DNA of 64,000 nucleotides from Eubacterium coprostanoligenes (GCF_900167205.1 NZ_FUWW01000006.1:1-64000); one strand, 5' to 3'; shown: positions 54,936 to 63,808, counted from the stretch's first letter. Made by a program: numbers and translations. The notes: a model not told the origin generated them from the letters alone.

Positions 54936-56831
54936 TTAAAGTTTCTTTACCGAAAGTGCTCTGATAGCATTCAGCACTGCAATAACCATTACACCTACAT
55001 CGGCGAAAATGGCAACCCACATATTTGCAATTCCGACTGCACCGAGAATCAGGCACAATGCTTTGACGCCAAGTGCAAAATAAATATTTTCGTTTACAAT
55101 TCTAAGGCACTTTGATGAAATCTTGATAGCCTTTGAAATCTTCATCGGGTCATCATCCATAAGAACAATATCGGCAGCCTCAATGGCAGCGTCCGAACCG
55201 AGTGCACCCATTGCAATGCCTATATCCGCCCTCGACAAAACAGGCGCATCGTTGATGCCGTCGCCGACAAAGGCAAGTTTTTCCTTTTCGCTTTTATCTG
55301 CAAGAAGTCGCTCAACCTGACTAACCTTGTCGGCAGGAAGAAGTTCGCTGTATACCTCGTCTGCACCGAGTTCTTTTGCAACTGCATCGGCAACCTTCTT
55401 TGAATCACCTGTGAGCATAACGGTTTTTCTGACTCCGCAGTCTTTCATAGCCTTTACAGCAGAAACCGAAGTCGGCTTGAGTGCATCGGAAATGAGAATA
55501 TATCCGCAATATTTGCCGTCAACAGCAACATAAACAACTGTTCCGACCTTGTCACAAACGGTGTGTTCCACACCTAATTTATCCATAAGTTTGCTGTTGC
55601 CTGCCGCAACCTTTTTGCCGTCCACTACCGCAAGGACACCGTTACCGCTGATTTCGTTTACATCAGAAATTTTTGAAGCGTCAATTTCTTTGCCGTAAGC
55701 ATCCTTGATTGACCTGCTGATTGGGTGGGATGAATAGCTCTCTGCATACGCTGTCAATCGGATAAGCTCATCCCTGTCAATGCCAATCGGCGCAATTTCC
55801 GTCACTTCAAATTTGCCCTTTGTCATTGTGCCCGTTTTGTCAAACACAACGATTTTTGTTTTTGAAAGTGTTTCAAGATAGTTTGAACCTTTTACAAGCA
55901 CTCCCTCCTTTGAAGCACCGCCGATGCCTGCAAAGAATGAAAGCGGAATAGAAATAACAAGTGCACACGGACAGCTGATTACAAGGAATGTCAACGCACG
56001 ATAAATCCAAGTGAGCCACATTGCCTCTTTGCCGATAATCAGGCTGACAACAGGCGGAATCAACGCAAGTGCAAGTGCACCGCCGCAAACCGCCGGAGTG
56101 TAAATCCTTGCGAACTTTGAAATAAACTGTTCGCTCTTTGATTTTTTTGATGACGAATTTTCAACAAGATCAAGAATTTTTGACACGGTTGACTCGCCAA
56201 ACGGCTTTGTTGTGCGAATTCTTACAGTACCCGTAAGGTTGATACAACCGCTGATGACCTCGTCATTTTCTTTTGCATTTCTCGGCACGCTCTCGCCGGT
56301 GAGAGAAGAAGTGTCAAGAGTTGTTGAGCCTTCAACAATCACGCCGTCAATAGGAATTTTTTCACCTGCCGACACAACAATGATTGAACCAACCTCAACC
56401 TCATCAGGGTCAACCTGTTCGATTTTGCCGTCAACCTCGATATTTGCATAATCCGGACGAATGTCCATAAGTTCGGATATACTACGCCTGCTTTTGCCGA
56501 CAGCATAACTTTGGAACAACTCGCCGATTTGATAAAAAAGCATAACGGCAACAGCTTCGTTATACGAGCCGTTTTCATACACCGCTATTGCAACGGCACC
56601 GACAGACGCAACAGCCATAAGGAAGTTTTCATCAAACACCTGACCCTTAATTATTCCCTTAAATGCTTTTTTGAGAATGTCATAAGAAATCACAAGATAC
56701 GGCACCATATAAACGGCAAGACGCAGAATTCTGCTTGTTATCGGAACAAATTTTTCGAACACAAACAAACCTGCAAACAGCACAGCCGTCACAATAATAC
56801 GCACAAGCATATTTTTTTGTTTTCTGCTCAT
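54936..56831 (-). CDS. zinc/cadmium-type heavy-metal P-type ATPase
   Basis: 631 aa. Exports divalent metals at the cost of ATP. TGES actuator motif SLTGESVPRN, metal-binding CPC within SCPCALVIS, phosphorylation site DKTGTMTKG, SSHPIS and the hinge GDGINDAP. The last-helix FADVGVMVIAVLNAIRAL resembles Zn/Cd/Pb pumps rather than copper pumps (family knowledge). It has no N-terminal metal-binding domain; that is supplied by the HMA protein encoded 22 nt upstream, an arrangement seen in Clostridia. Confidence 0.93.
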   Translation of the reverse strand: MSRKQKNMLVRIIVTAVLFAGLFVFEKFVPITSRILRLAVYMVPYLVISYDILKKAFKGIIKGQVFDENFLMAVASVGAVAIAVYENGSYNEAVAVMLFYQIGELFQSYAVGKSRRSISELMDIRPDYANIEVDGKIEQVDPDEVEVGSIIVVSAGEKIPIDGVIVEGSTTLDTSSLTGESVPRNAKENDEVISGCINLTGTVRIRTTKPFGESTVSKILDLVENSSSKKSKSEQFISKFARIYTPAVCGGALALALIPPVVSLIIGKEAMWLTWIYRALTFLVISCPCALVISIPLSFFAGIGGASKEGVLVKGSNYLETLSKTKIVVFDKTGTMTKGKFEVTEIAPIGIDRDELIRLTAYAESYSSHPISRSIKDAYGKEIDASKISDVNEISGNGVLAVVDGKKVAAGNSKLMDKLGVEHTVCDKVGTVVYVAVDGKYCGYILISDALKPTSVSAVKAMKDCGVRKTVMLTGDSKKVADAVAKELGADEVYSELLPADKVSQVERLLADKSEKEKLAFVGDGINDAPVLSRADIGIAMGALGSDAAIEAADIVLMDDDPMKISKAIKISSKCLRIVNENIYFALGVKALCLILGAVGIANMWVAIFADVGVMVIAVLNAIRALSVKKL

Positions 56832-56852
56832 AAAGTCACTTCCTAACTTGAT

Positions 56853-57071
56853 TTAGAAGAAAATATCGCAATCATCTTCAACCCTTCTGCAAGCCTTGAG
56901 AACCTGCTTCATGGTTTTCTTTTCGTCTGCGCCCTCTTCAAATTCAACAATCATTTTGAGGAGCATAAAATTTACGGTTGCAGTTGCAATACCTTCAACC
57001 TTGTTTGCTGCGTCCTCCATTTTGTTGGCACAGTTTGCACAATCCACATCAATCTTGTATGTTTTTTTCAT
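56853..57071 (-). CDS. HMA-domain metal-binding protein
   Basis: 72-aa ferredoxin-like HMA domain with CANC metal ligands near residues 11-14 and a second cysteine-rich acidic tail (ACRRVEDDCDIFF). First gene of the metal operon, overlapping no other gene. It likely delivers metal to or regulates the adjacent ATPase. Acidic tail ligands fit zinc or cadmium better than copper, by inference. Confidence 0.9.
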   Translation of the reverse strand: MKKTYKIDVDCANCANKMEDAANKVEGIATATVNFMLLKMIVEFEEGADEKKTMKQVLKACRRVEDDCDIFF

Positions 57072-57105
57072 TGTTATACCCTCAATTTCTTAAATTTAAT
57101 CATTC

Positions 57106-57131
57106 AACATATGAACAACTATTCATATGTT
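57106..57131. promoter_or_regulatory. ArsR/SmtB-type operator of the metal operon
   Basis: Perfect 10-bp arms AACATATGAA and TTCATATGTT separated by 6 nt, extending to 12 of 13 matches with flanking bases. This matches the operator style of CadC/CzrA/SmtB metal sensors. It lies just downstream of the -10 element, where a bound repressor would block RNA polymerase; no ArsR-family gene is adjacent. Confidence 0.85.
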
Positions 57132-57138
57132 CAACTGT

Positions 57139-57166
57139 ATTATACCATATTATATGTCAATGTCAA
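57139..57166 (-). promoter_or_regulatory. promoter of the metal operon
   Basis: TTGACA (57161-57166), 16-nt spacer, TATAAT (57139-57144) on the minus strand, with the palindromic operator overlapping the start of transcription. Confidence 0.85.
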
Positions 57167-57192
57167 TAGGAAACACAAAAATAAAAGCAAAA

Positions 57193-57225
57193 ATCCTCTC
57201 TGTTCAAATCACAAACAAAGAGGAT
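57193..57225 (-). terminator. terminator of the DUF6472 gene
   Basis: ATCCTCT and AGAGGAT arms followed by TTTTTGCTTTT on the minus strand. Confidence 0.75.
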
Positions 57226-57231
57226 AATTTT

Positions 57232-57417
57232 TCAATTCTGTTTTCTTACAATGCCATATTCTCCGACATCTTTGCGGTAATATTTACACGGCTTGCCCTG
57301 ACGCTCACGAATGAGAAGCTCGCCGTATTCGTCTTGGTCAAGCTGGAGGTCGCACATATTTGTATCGGCTTCCTCGTCATAAACATTGTACCAACAAGTA
57401 TCACACAAATCAGCCAT
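57232..57417 (-). CDS. DUF6472-like small cysteine protein
   Basis: 61 aa: CDTCWYNVYDEEADTNMCDL, LDQDEY, GKPCKYYRKDVGEYGIVRKQ. Four cysteines in a C-x2-C...C...C pattern suggest a metal site. I recall similar short proteins annotated DUF6472 in Oscillospiraceae. Its start codon overlaps the stop of the SecB-like gene by one base (TAATG), so the two are translationally coupled. Function unknown. Confidence 0.8.
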   Translation of the reverse strand: MADLCDTCWYNVYDEEADTNMCDLQLDQDEYGELLIRERQGKPCKYYRKDVGEYGIVRKQN

Positions 57418-57824
57418 TAGTTAAGCATTTCTCCGTCATCGTTATTTTCAGGCTTGCCAACAGCAACAGTGTCCCTATTGAGCTTCATCATAGGAATCAA
57501 AAGGCCCGGCATACCTGCCATTGATGTTGTATTATTGATAATTTGGCGAACAAATGGGAAAATCTGGTCAAATGACTCAACATGGATGTCCGGCTTTTCA
57601 TCTGAATCTTCAAATGTAAACACTGCTTCCATCTCGATATTAATCTCGAACGGTTGCATATCCGCATCCTCAACTCTGAAGTGAAGATTGCTGATACATC
57701 TGTTTTCCGAATCAATATAATTCACATTGTATTTAACATGGTTTTGGAGCTTCAACTGAGTTCCGTTTTCAACCTTGTTTTCAAATTCAAGAGAATTAAT
57801 CTTATAACCTTTCATTTCTATCAT
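57417..57824 (-). CDS. SecB-like protein
   Basis: 135 aa. A beta-rich first half with Y/N-rich strands, then DIHVESFDQIFPFVRQIINNTTSMAGMPGLLIPMMKL, matching the C-terminal helix region of SecB-superfamily proteins. SecB binds unfolded proteins for export or acts in toxin-antitoxin-chaperone modules; no toxin is visible here. GGAGG is 8 nt before the ATG. Assignment by pattern, moderately sure. Confidence 0.65.
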   Translation of the reverse strand: MIEMKGYKINSLEFENKVENGTQLKLQNHVKYNVNYIDSENRCISNLHFRVEDADMQPFEINIEMEAVFTFEDSDEKPDIHVESFDQIFPFVRQIINNTTSMAGMPGLLIPMMKLNRDTVAVGKPENNDDGEMLN

Positions 57825-57839
57825 AATATATACCTCCGA

Positions 57840-59216
57840 TTATTTTACTATTTTTACATTATTGAGTTTTATATCGTCAACAAGCGGAGAAACCGCCTTG
57901 CCGTCAAATCTGACAAGCTCAAGATTTTCTACATTTTCGGCATCTATTGCGTGCTTGTAGCTGTCGCAAAGATTGCCCCACATTGTTTGTGTTTTTTCAA
58001 TAAGCACATTTTTGGCATATCTGATGAAAAATGCGGAATTGTCGTATTTTTCAACTCCCCAATCAAGGCAAGGACGCAAATCATACATTCCGCAATCCCA
58101 TTTTGATGTTTTAGTGAGGGTGATTTTGCAATTTTCAAATGTGACATCTTCAATGATGTTTTCGGCATTTCCGTGGATAAGAACGCCGTTTTCGCCCTTT
58201 GCGGTGACATTGAAAAATCTAATATTTTTGATTGAACCGCTCTTTGTGTTTTCATCACGATTAAAGGTGGTGATTACAACAGGCTCTGCCGTGCCCCACC
58301 AATCAGGACAAAATCTGCGTGTTTCGATAATAATATTTGAATACGAAACATTTTCAACACAACCGCCGTCACGAATTTGGATTGAAAGACCTCTGTTTGA
58401 GCGTGAGATAATACAGTTTGAAACAATAACATTTCTGAAATCACCGACACCTTCTGTACCGATTTTGATTGCGGCAGAGGTTGAAACAAGAGTGCAACCG
58501 TCAATAATAATATTTTCGCACGGACCGTATTCTGCATTGCCTTTGCTTGCCTTGAGGCAAATGCAATCATCCGCACAGGTTACATGGCAACCCAAAATTC
58601 TTACATTGCTGCAATGGTCAGGGTCGATACCGTCAGAATTTGCAACATCCAAATCGTTGAGAATACGAATTCTATCAATCAACACATCATCACAGCCTGC
58701 CGGATGAAGAGTCCAAAATGGAGCGTCAATAACCGTGAATTCCTTGAATGTGATATGATTGCTTTTTTCAACATACATAACGGTTGGACGAGGATAAAAG
58801 TCCCCCGTCACATAGTATCTGTCCTTTCGCTGAACAAATGCGTGGCCGTTTGCATCAATAGTTCCCTCTCCGCTGATTGTGCAATTATCCGCTTCGTAAG
58901 CATAAATGAACACAAAACTCGGCTTGCCTGTCACAGGGTTGCCGATAAGCGCGGTTTTGGGGTCGTTTATCAATTTATTTGGGCGGATATATCCATCAAT
59001 GTTGCTTGTAGCCTTTAGTCTTGCACCTTTTTGGATATGCAAGTCAACATTTGCCTTGAGCTTGATTGAGTCGCTGTAATAAACTCTGCCCGATGGCAAA
59101 ACAACCTGTCCGCCTCCGTTTTTTGTGCAATCATCAATAGCGTGCTGAATGGCAAAAGCATCGTTTGTTTTGCCGTCACCCTTTGCGCCGTATTGCAATA
59201 CATTATATATTTTCAT
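57840..59216 (-). CDS. glycoside hydrolase family 28-type pectin hydrolase
   Basis: 458 aa from the ATG at 59216 (GAGG upstream); the frame extends 63 codons further with no supporting ribosome site. Right-handed parallel beta-helix: VLQYGAKGDGKTNDAFAIQ at the start, GEGTIDANGHAF, then NSDGIDPDHCSNV and CADDCICLKA, the two acidic catalytic strands of GH28. The usual GHG histidine site is replaced by SAAIKIGTEG, so the substrate may be other than polygalacturonan. No signal peptide: it probably acts on imported oligosaccharides. Confidence 0.85.
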   Translation of the reverse strand: MKIYNVLQYGAKGDGKTNDAFAIQHAIDDCTKNGGGQVVLPSGRVYYSDSIKLKANVDLHIQKGARLKATSNIDGYIRPNKLINDPKTALIGNPVTGKPSFVFIYAYEADNCTISGEGTIDANGHAFVQRKDRYYVTGDFYPRPTVMYVEKSNHITFKEFTVIDAPFWTLHPAGCDDVLIDRIRILNDLDVANSDGIDPDHCSNVRILGCHVTCADDCICLKASKGNAEYGPCENIIIDGCTLVSTSAAIKIGTEGVGDFRNVIVSNCIISRSNRGLSIQIRDGGCVENVSYSNIIIETRRFCPDWWGTAEPVVITTFNRDENTKSGSIKNIRFFNVTAKGENGVLIHGNAENIIEDVTFENCKITLTKTSKWDCGMYDLRPCLDWGVEKYDNSAFFIRYAKNVLIEKTQTMWGNLCDSYKHAIDAENVENLELVRFDGKAVSPLVDDIKLNNVKIVK

Positions 59217-59327
59217 TAACCTGTACCTCAAGTTGTAATATACAATGTTATAATAACATATAAAATTTATATTTACAATATTTTTTAAATGATATATTAT
59301 ATACTTAATAATCAAACGGAGTGAAAT

Positions 59328-60107
59328 ATGGAAGCAAAGAAAAAAAGAATAGAATTGCTTGACGAATTGAGGGGCTTTGCAATCTTGGCAATGATTGTGC
59401 ACCACTTCTTTTTGGATGTCGGCGACATACTTCAGCTTGATTGGGGATACAAAATATTCAACGAGCTGTGCACCGTTCAGCCGATTTTTTGGGCAATATT
59501 TATCATCATATCGGGCATATGCTCACGACTGTCACGAAACGCAGTCAAGCGAGGATTAATCGTATTCGGTGCCGGTTTAGTCATCACCTTTGTAACGGTT
59601 ATTATTATGCCAAGATTGATGGGCATTGACGGAGCAAAAATATATTTCGGCATACTTCATTGCTTGGGTGCTTGTATGATTATCACGGGATTGGCAATGC
59701 CGTTGATAGAAAAAATCGATGCACGAATAGGGGTGCTCATCTGTGCCGTGCTGTTTTCTGCAACATACAGAATAAGTTCCGGCAGTCTTTTATTCGGTTT
59801 AATAAAATTGCCGACACCGTCAACAAACGCACTTATGCCACTCGGAATATTCAACAACAGTTTTGAAAGTGCGGACTACTTTGCACTTTTCCCATGGCTG
59901 TTTATGTTTTTGATTGGAGCATTTTTAGGCGAATATGCCAAAGACGGAAAGTTCCCGAGTTGGACATACAAAAAACATTCAAAGGCACTTGCCTTTGTGG
60001 GACGAAACAGCCTGTGGTTCTATCTTGGACATCAGGCAGTTTTGTACGCTGTATTATATGCCTTTTTAAAAGGTGTTGAAATCTATTACAAATTAAAATT
60101 ACGATAA
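59328..60107 (+). CDS. DUF1624 acyltransferase-like membrane protein
   Basis: 259 aa with about seven membrane helices. The N-terminal RIELLDELRGFAILAMIVHHFFLD carries the invariant histidine pair of the heparan-alpha-glucosaminide N-acetyltransferase catalytic domain family. FGILHCLGACMIITG and FVGRNSLWFYLGHQAVLYAVLY are also typical. It probably acetylates or otherwise modifies an envelope glycan. ACGGAG precedes the ATG; trmB begins 18 nt downstream. Confidence 0.85.
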   Translation: MEAKKKRIELLDELRGFAILAMIVHHFFLDVGDILQLDWGYKIFNELCTVQPIFWAIFIIISGICSRLSRNAVKRGLIVFGAGLVITFVTVIIMPRLMGIDGAKIYFGILHCLGACMIITGLAMPLIEKIDARIGVLICAVLFSATYRISSGSLLFGLIKLPTPSTNALMPLGIFNNSFESADYFALFPWLFMFLIGAFLGEYAKDGKFPSWTYKKHSKALAFVGRNSLWFYLGHQAVLYAVLYAFLKGVEIYYKLKLR

Positions 60108-60125
60108 TTAAGGAACGGTAAAACT

Positions 60126-60806
60126 ATGAGAATGCGACATAAAAAGAACCTTGACGAAAGACTTGAAAAGGTTAGCAATTACCTAATCACATTGAGAAAC
60201 GACAGTTTGAACTTCAACGATGTTGAAAACGAAAAGCATTTACTTGACTTGAAAGAACTTTTTGGCAACGACAACCCTGTATATCTTGAAGTAGGCTGTG
60301 GTATGGGCACATTCGGTGTGACATATGCAAAGCAAAATCCCGACATCAACCTCATTTGCGTTGAAAAGGTAAGAGATGTAATCTGCACCGCTTGTGAAAA
60401 AGCAAAGGCAGAGAACTTGACAAACATCAAATTTTTGGACTGCGCAGCCGAATATCTGCCGTCATATTTGCCGGTACACAGCATCGGATTAATATTCCTG
60501 AACTTCTCTTGTCCATATCCAAAGAAGAGCCATGCTTGCCACAGGCTGACGGCAGACAGATTTTTGGGCATCTACAAAGAGCTTATGACCGATGATGCAG
60601 CGATTTTCCAAAAAACAGACAATATGCACTTCTTTGAATTTTCGCTTGAAAGTTTCAGCAAAAACGGATTTGAACTTTCAAACATCAGCTTGGACTTGCA
60701 CAACAGCGACTTTGAGGGAAACATCGTTACCGAATACGAAGCAAGATTTTCTTCACAAGGCTTCCCTATTTACAGAGTTGAGGCAAGATTGAAAAAAGAC
60801 AACTAA
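60126..60806 (+). CDS. trmB: TrmB-like tRNA (guanine-N7)-methyltransferase with altered catalytic motif
   Basis: 226 aa, normal TrmB length. SAM-binding LEVGCGMGTFGVTYAKQNPD (residues 54-73), ICVEKVRDV, NLTNIKFLDCAAEYL. The family motif F.DPWPKKRH appears as FSCPYPKKSH: the catalytic aspartate is Cys129 and the following arginine is Ser135. The rest (RLTADRFLGIYKEL) is conserved. Either a second residue replaces the aspartate, or the enzyme is inactive or acts on something else. Downstream of the DUF1624 gene, ended by a bidirectional terminator. Confidence 0.8.
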   Translation: MRMRHKKNLDERLEKVSNYLITLRNDSLNFNDVENEKHLLDLKELFGNDNPVYLEVGCGMGTFGVTYAKQNPDINLICVEKVRDVICTACEKAKAENLTNIKFLDCAAEYLPSYLPVHSIGLIFLNFSCPYPKKSHACHRLTADRFLGIYKELMTDDAAIFQKTDNMHFFEFSLESFSKNGFELSNISLDLHNSDFEGNIVTEYEARFSSQGFPIYRVEARLKKDN

Positions 60807-60809
60807 AAA

Positions 60810-60847
60810 AATGACCATTGAGAAGTTTTTACTAATCAATGGTCATT
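60810..60847. terminator. bidirectional terminator between trmB and serA
   Basis: Perfect 12-bp arms AATGACCATTGA and TCAATGGTCATT with T-rich tails on both strands, placed between convergent genes. Confidence 0.9.
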
Positions 60848-60861
60848 ATTATTTTTCAAAA

Positions 60862-62022
60862 TTATTTGATTACACGAACACGGATAACACCGTCAATAGC
60901 CTCAATTTCCTTTGCAGCAGCGTCTGTTACATCACTGTCGCACTCAATGATTGAGTAAGCAATGTCGCCTCTGCTCTTGTCCTCAAATGATGCGATGTTA
61001 ACACCGTCCTTTGAGAATGTGTCTGTAATTGTTGCAATCATATTTGGCTGATTTTTGTGAATGATTGTTACACGAGCAACACCGGTTCTCGGCATAAATA
61101 CAGGTGGCATATTAACAGAATTCTTGATATTGCCGTCAACAAGGTAATCAATAAGTTCCTGCGCACCCATAGCAGCGCAGTTTTCTTCACTTTCAGGAGT
61201 TGAAGCACCAAGGTGAGGAATGGCAATTACTCCATCAACACCGATAAGCTTTGCATCCGGAAAGTCGGTTACATAGCAAGCCATTTTGCCCTCGTCAAGA
61301 GCCTCGATAACAGCGTCGCTGTCTGCAAGGTCGCCACGGGCAAAGTTCATAATACGAACGGTGTCTTTCATCTTTTCGATTGACTCACGGTTAATCATAT
61401 GCTTTGTGTCCGGTGTAAGCGGAACATGAACCGTGATATAATCGGCAACAGGAAAAATCTCGTCCAAATTATTATTAACAGTAATTCCCTTTTTAAGGAC
61501 TGCGTCCTCAGGCAAATACGGATCGTAACCGATTACATCCATACCAAGGTCAACCGCAACCTCGGCAACAAGTCTGCCGATAGCACCAAGTCCGATAACG
61601 CCGAGAGTTTTGCCCTTGAGTTCGGGACCAGCAAATGCAGACTTACCCTTTTCTACGGTTTTGCCTACATTGTCGCCTTCATCCTTGATTGTTTTGCACC
61701 AATCAATAGCCTTTGTTACCTTTCTTGATGACAAAAGCATACCCAAAACAACAAGTTCCTTAACTGCGTTTGCGTTTGCACCCGGAGTGTTGAAAACAAC
61801 AATGCCCTTGTTTGCACAATCTGCAACAGGAATGTTGTTTGTACCTGCACCGGCTCTTGCAATTGCAAGGAGTGATTCAGGCATTTCCATATCGTGCATT
61901 GATGCCGAACGCACCATAATTGCATCCGGATTTTCCATATCATCGGAATATGCAAATTCCTTTGTGTCAAACTTTGCAAGACCGACATTTGAAATCTTAT
62001 TTAACAATTTAATATTATACAT
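60862..62022 (-). CDS. serA: D-3-phosphoglycerate dehydrogenase
   Basis: Commits 3-phosphoglycerate to serine. 386 aa. NAD loop GVIGLGAIGRLVAEVAVDLG, the PLTPDTKHMINRESIEKMKD region and the catalytic HLGASTPESEENCA. The C-terminal ~70 residues form a single ACT domain (RVTIIHKNQPNMIATITDTF) for serine feedback. Follows serC by 16 nt. No own promoter visible. Confidence 0.97.
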   Translation of the reverse strand: MYNIKLLNKISNVGLAKFDTKEFAYSDDMENPDAIMVRSASMHDMEMPESLLAIARAGAGTNNIPVADCANKGIVVFNTPGANANAVKELVVLGMLLSSRKVTKAIDWCKTIKDEGDNVGKTVEKGKSAFAGPELKGKTLGVIGLGAIGRLVAEVAVDLGMDVIGYDPYLPEDAVLKKGITVNNNLDEIFPVADYITVHVPLTPDTKHMINRESIEKMKDTVRIMNFARGDLADSDAVIEALDEGKMACYVTDFPDAKLIGVDGVIAIPHLGASTPESEENCAAMGAQELIDYLVDGNIKNSVNMPPVFMPRTGVARVTIIHKNQPNMIATITDTFSKDGVNIASFEDKSRGDIAYSIIECDSDVTDAAAKEIEAIDGVIRVRVIK

Positions 62023-62038
62023 ATTATATATACCTCAA

Positions 62039-63124
62039 TTACATATTTTCTTTTTCAAATTCAGCCATAAATTCTACAAGCTTTTCTACACCTTCAATCG
62101 GCATTGCATTGTAGATAGAAGCTCTCATACCGCCAACGGTTCTGTGGCCTTTAAGGTTTACAAAGCCTGCTTCTGTTGCTTCCTTGATAAACTTAGCGTT
62201 AAGCTCTTCGCTGTCGGTTACAAACGGAACATTCATAAGGCTTCTGTCCTCAGGAACAACCGTACCATGGAACATCTTTGAATTGTCAAGGAAGTTGTAG
62301 AGAATAGCGGCTTTCTTTTCGTTATGAGCTTTCATTGCTTCAAGTGAGCCGAATTCTTCCTTAATCCAATCAAGTACAAGCTTGCAGATGTAAATTGTCC
62401 AGCATGGAGGAGTGTTGTAAAGTGAATCTGCATCTGCCTGAATTTTGTAGTTCATCATAACAGGGCAAATATCTCTTGCGTTGCCGAGCAAATCCTCACG
62501 AACGATAACAACAACCAAACCGGCAGGAGCAACATTCTTTTGAGCACCGAAGTATACAACGCCGAATTTGCTGATGTCAAGAGGCTCGGAAAGAGCACAT
62601 GACGAAACATCGGCAATAAGTACCTTGTCGCCAACCGGAGGCAATTCCTTATAAACTGTACCATAAATTGTATTGTTCATACAAATATATACATAGTCTG
62701 CATCATCTCTGAAATCTTCAGGCTTTGTCTTTGGAATATATGTAAAAGTCTTATCGGCTGAAGAAGCGGCGGCAACAACATCACCGTACTTTTGAGCCTC
62801 CTGAAAAGCCTTTTTAGCCCATTGACCTGTGATAATGTAATCTGCCTTGCCCGAACCGTTCATAAAATTAAGCGGAATGGCAGAAAACTGTGCTGAAGCA
62901 CCGCCTTGCAAAAACAATACCTTGTAGTTGTCCGGAACTTTGTAAAGTTCTCTCATAAGCTTTTCTGCTTCTTTAATAATATCGTCAAACCATTTTGAAC
63001 GGTGGCTCATTTCCATAACAGATTGACCACTACCATGATAATCCATAATCTCTGCGCCTGCTTTTTGCAAAACACTTTCCGGAAGAGTTGAAGGTCCGGC
63101 ACTGAAGTTATATACTCTTGACAT
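62039..63124 (-). CDS. serC: phosphoserine aminotransferase
   Basis: Transaminates 3-phosphohydroxypyruvate to phosphoserine using PLP. 361 aa. SAGPSTLPESVLQKA at the start, FLQGGASAQFSAIPLN, and the PLP lysine in YFGAQKNVAPAG (about residue 194). First of the serC-serA pair; a serB phosphatase is not nearby. Confidence 0.97.
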   Translation of the reverse strand: MSRVYNFSAGPSTLPESVLQKAGAEIMDYHGSGQSVMEMSHRSKWFDDIIKEAEKLMRELYKVPDNYKVLFLQGGASAQFSAIPLNFMNGSGKADYIITGQWAKKAFQEAQKYGDVVAAASSADKTFTYIPKTKPEDFRDDADYVYICMNNTIYGTVYKELPPVGDKVLIADVSSCALSEPLDISKFGVVYFGAQKNVAPAGLVVVIVREDLLGNARDICPVMMNYKIQADADSLYNTPPCWTIYICKLVLDWIKEEFGSLEAMKAHNEKKAAILYNFLDNSKMFHGTVVPEDRSLMNVPFVTDSEELNAKFIKEATEAGFVNLKGHRTVGGMRASIYNAMPIEGVEKLVEFMAEFEKENM

Positions 63125-63192
63125 ATTTCTTTACCTCTCTAAATATAAAAGTTTAAAAATGGTTACTGCTTTTATTGCATCGCCTATATTAC

Positions 63193-63220
63193 ATTATATA
63201 GATGTTAATTTTTTTGTCAA
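63193..63220 (-). promoter_or_regulatory. promoter of serC-serA
   Basis: TTGACA (63215-63220), 16-nt spacer, TATAAT (63193-63198) on the minus strand. Confidence 0.85.
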
Positions 63221-63341
63221 TGTTTATTAGTAAACTTTGTCACAATTGACAAGACTTTGTGATATTTTTGTCAATATCATTTAAATTTCATAACAATATT
63301 AAAATCTGTCGCAAATTTTGAAATACTTTTCAAAAAAAGTA

Positions 63342-63370
63342 TTGACAAACGAGTGAAAGTTGAGTATAGT
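63342..63370 (+). promoter_or_regulatory. promoter of the PerR-like gene
   Basis: TTGACA (63342-63347), 17-nt spacer, TATAGT (63365-63370) on the plus strand. Confidence 0.85.
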
Positions 63371-63373
63371 TAG

Positions 63374-63390
63374 ATTGTAATCATTACAAT
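63374..63390 (+). promoter_or_regulatory. PerR box, perfect 8-1-8 palindrome
   Basis: ATTGTAAT-C-ATTACAAT, directly downstream of the -10 element and 13 nt before the start codon. It matches the PerR consensus TTATAATNATTATAA closely and indicates autorepression. Confidence 0.88.
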
Positions 63391-63403
63391 GTAGGTGACA
63401 GAA

Positions 63404-63808
63404 ATGACTGAAACTCAAATTCAAAAGATGTTCAGGAGTCATTCTTACAGAGCCACCCCACAGCGTATTGCGATATACAAATATTTGAGTGAACATCCAA
63501 CTCACCCCGATGTTGAAGAAGTATATCAATTTATGCTAAAGGAAAATCCCAACACTTCAAGAACTACGATATACAATGTGTTGAAGTCACTTGAAAAAGA
63601 AGGATTGATATTGGCAATCAAGATTGACAATGAACGCATCCGATACGATGCAGACACCAAACTGCACGGTCACTTCAGGTGCAACGGATGCAACAAAATT
63701 TTTGACTTTTTGATTGATGACATCAAGTGTACAGGCATTGATGATTTTGAAACGAAAACAAAAGATATGTATTTCAGTGGCTTTTGCCCGAAATGCAAAC
63801 AAAAATAA
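63404..63808 (+). CDS. PerR-type peroxide-responsive Fur-family repressor
   Basis: 134 aa from the ATG at 63404 (AGGTGA upstream); a GTG three codons earlier lies within that site. Winged helix with YRATPQRIAIYKYLSEH and TSRTTIYNVLKSL; HPDVEEVY and RYDADTKLHGHFRC supply regulatory metal ligands; CNGC and CPKC form the structural zinc site. A PerR box in front of the gene and reverse rubrerythrin 26 nt behind support a peroxide role over iron or zinc uptake control. The gene symbol perR is likely but not proved. Confidence 0.88.
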   Translation: MTETQIQKMFRSHSYRATPQRIAIYKYLSEHPTHPDVEEVYQFMLKENPNTSRTTIYNVLKSLEKEGLILAIKIDNERIRYDADTKLHGHFRCNGCNKIFDFLIDDIKCTGIDDFETKTKDMYFSGFCPKCKQK

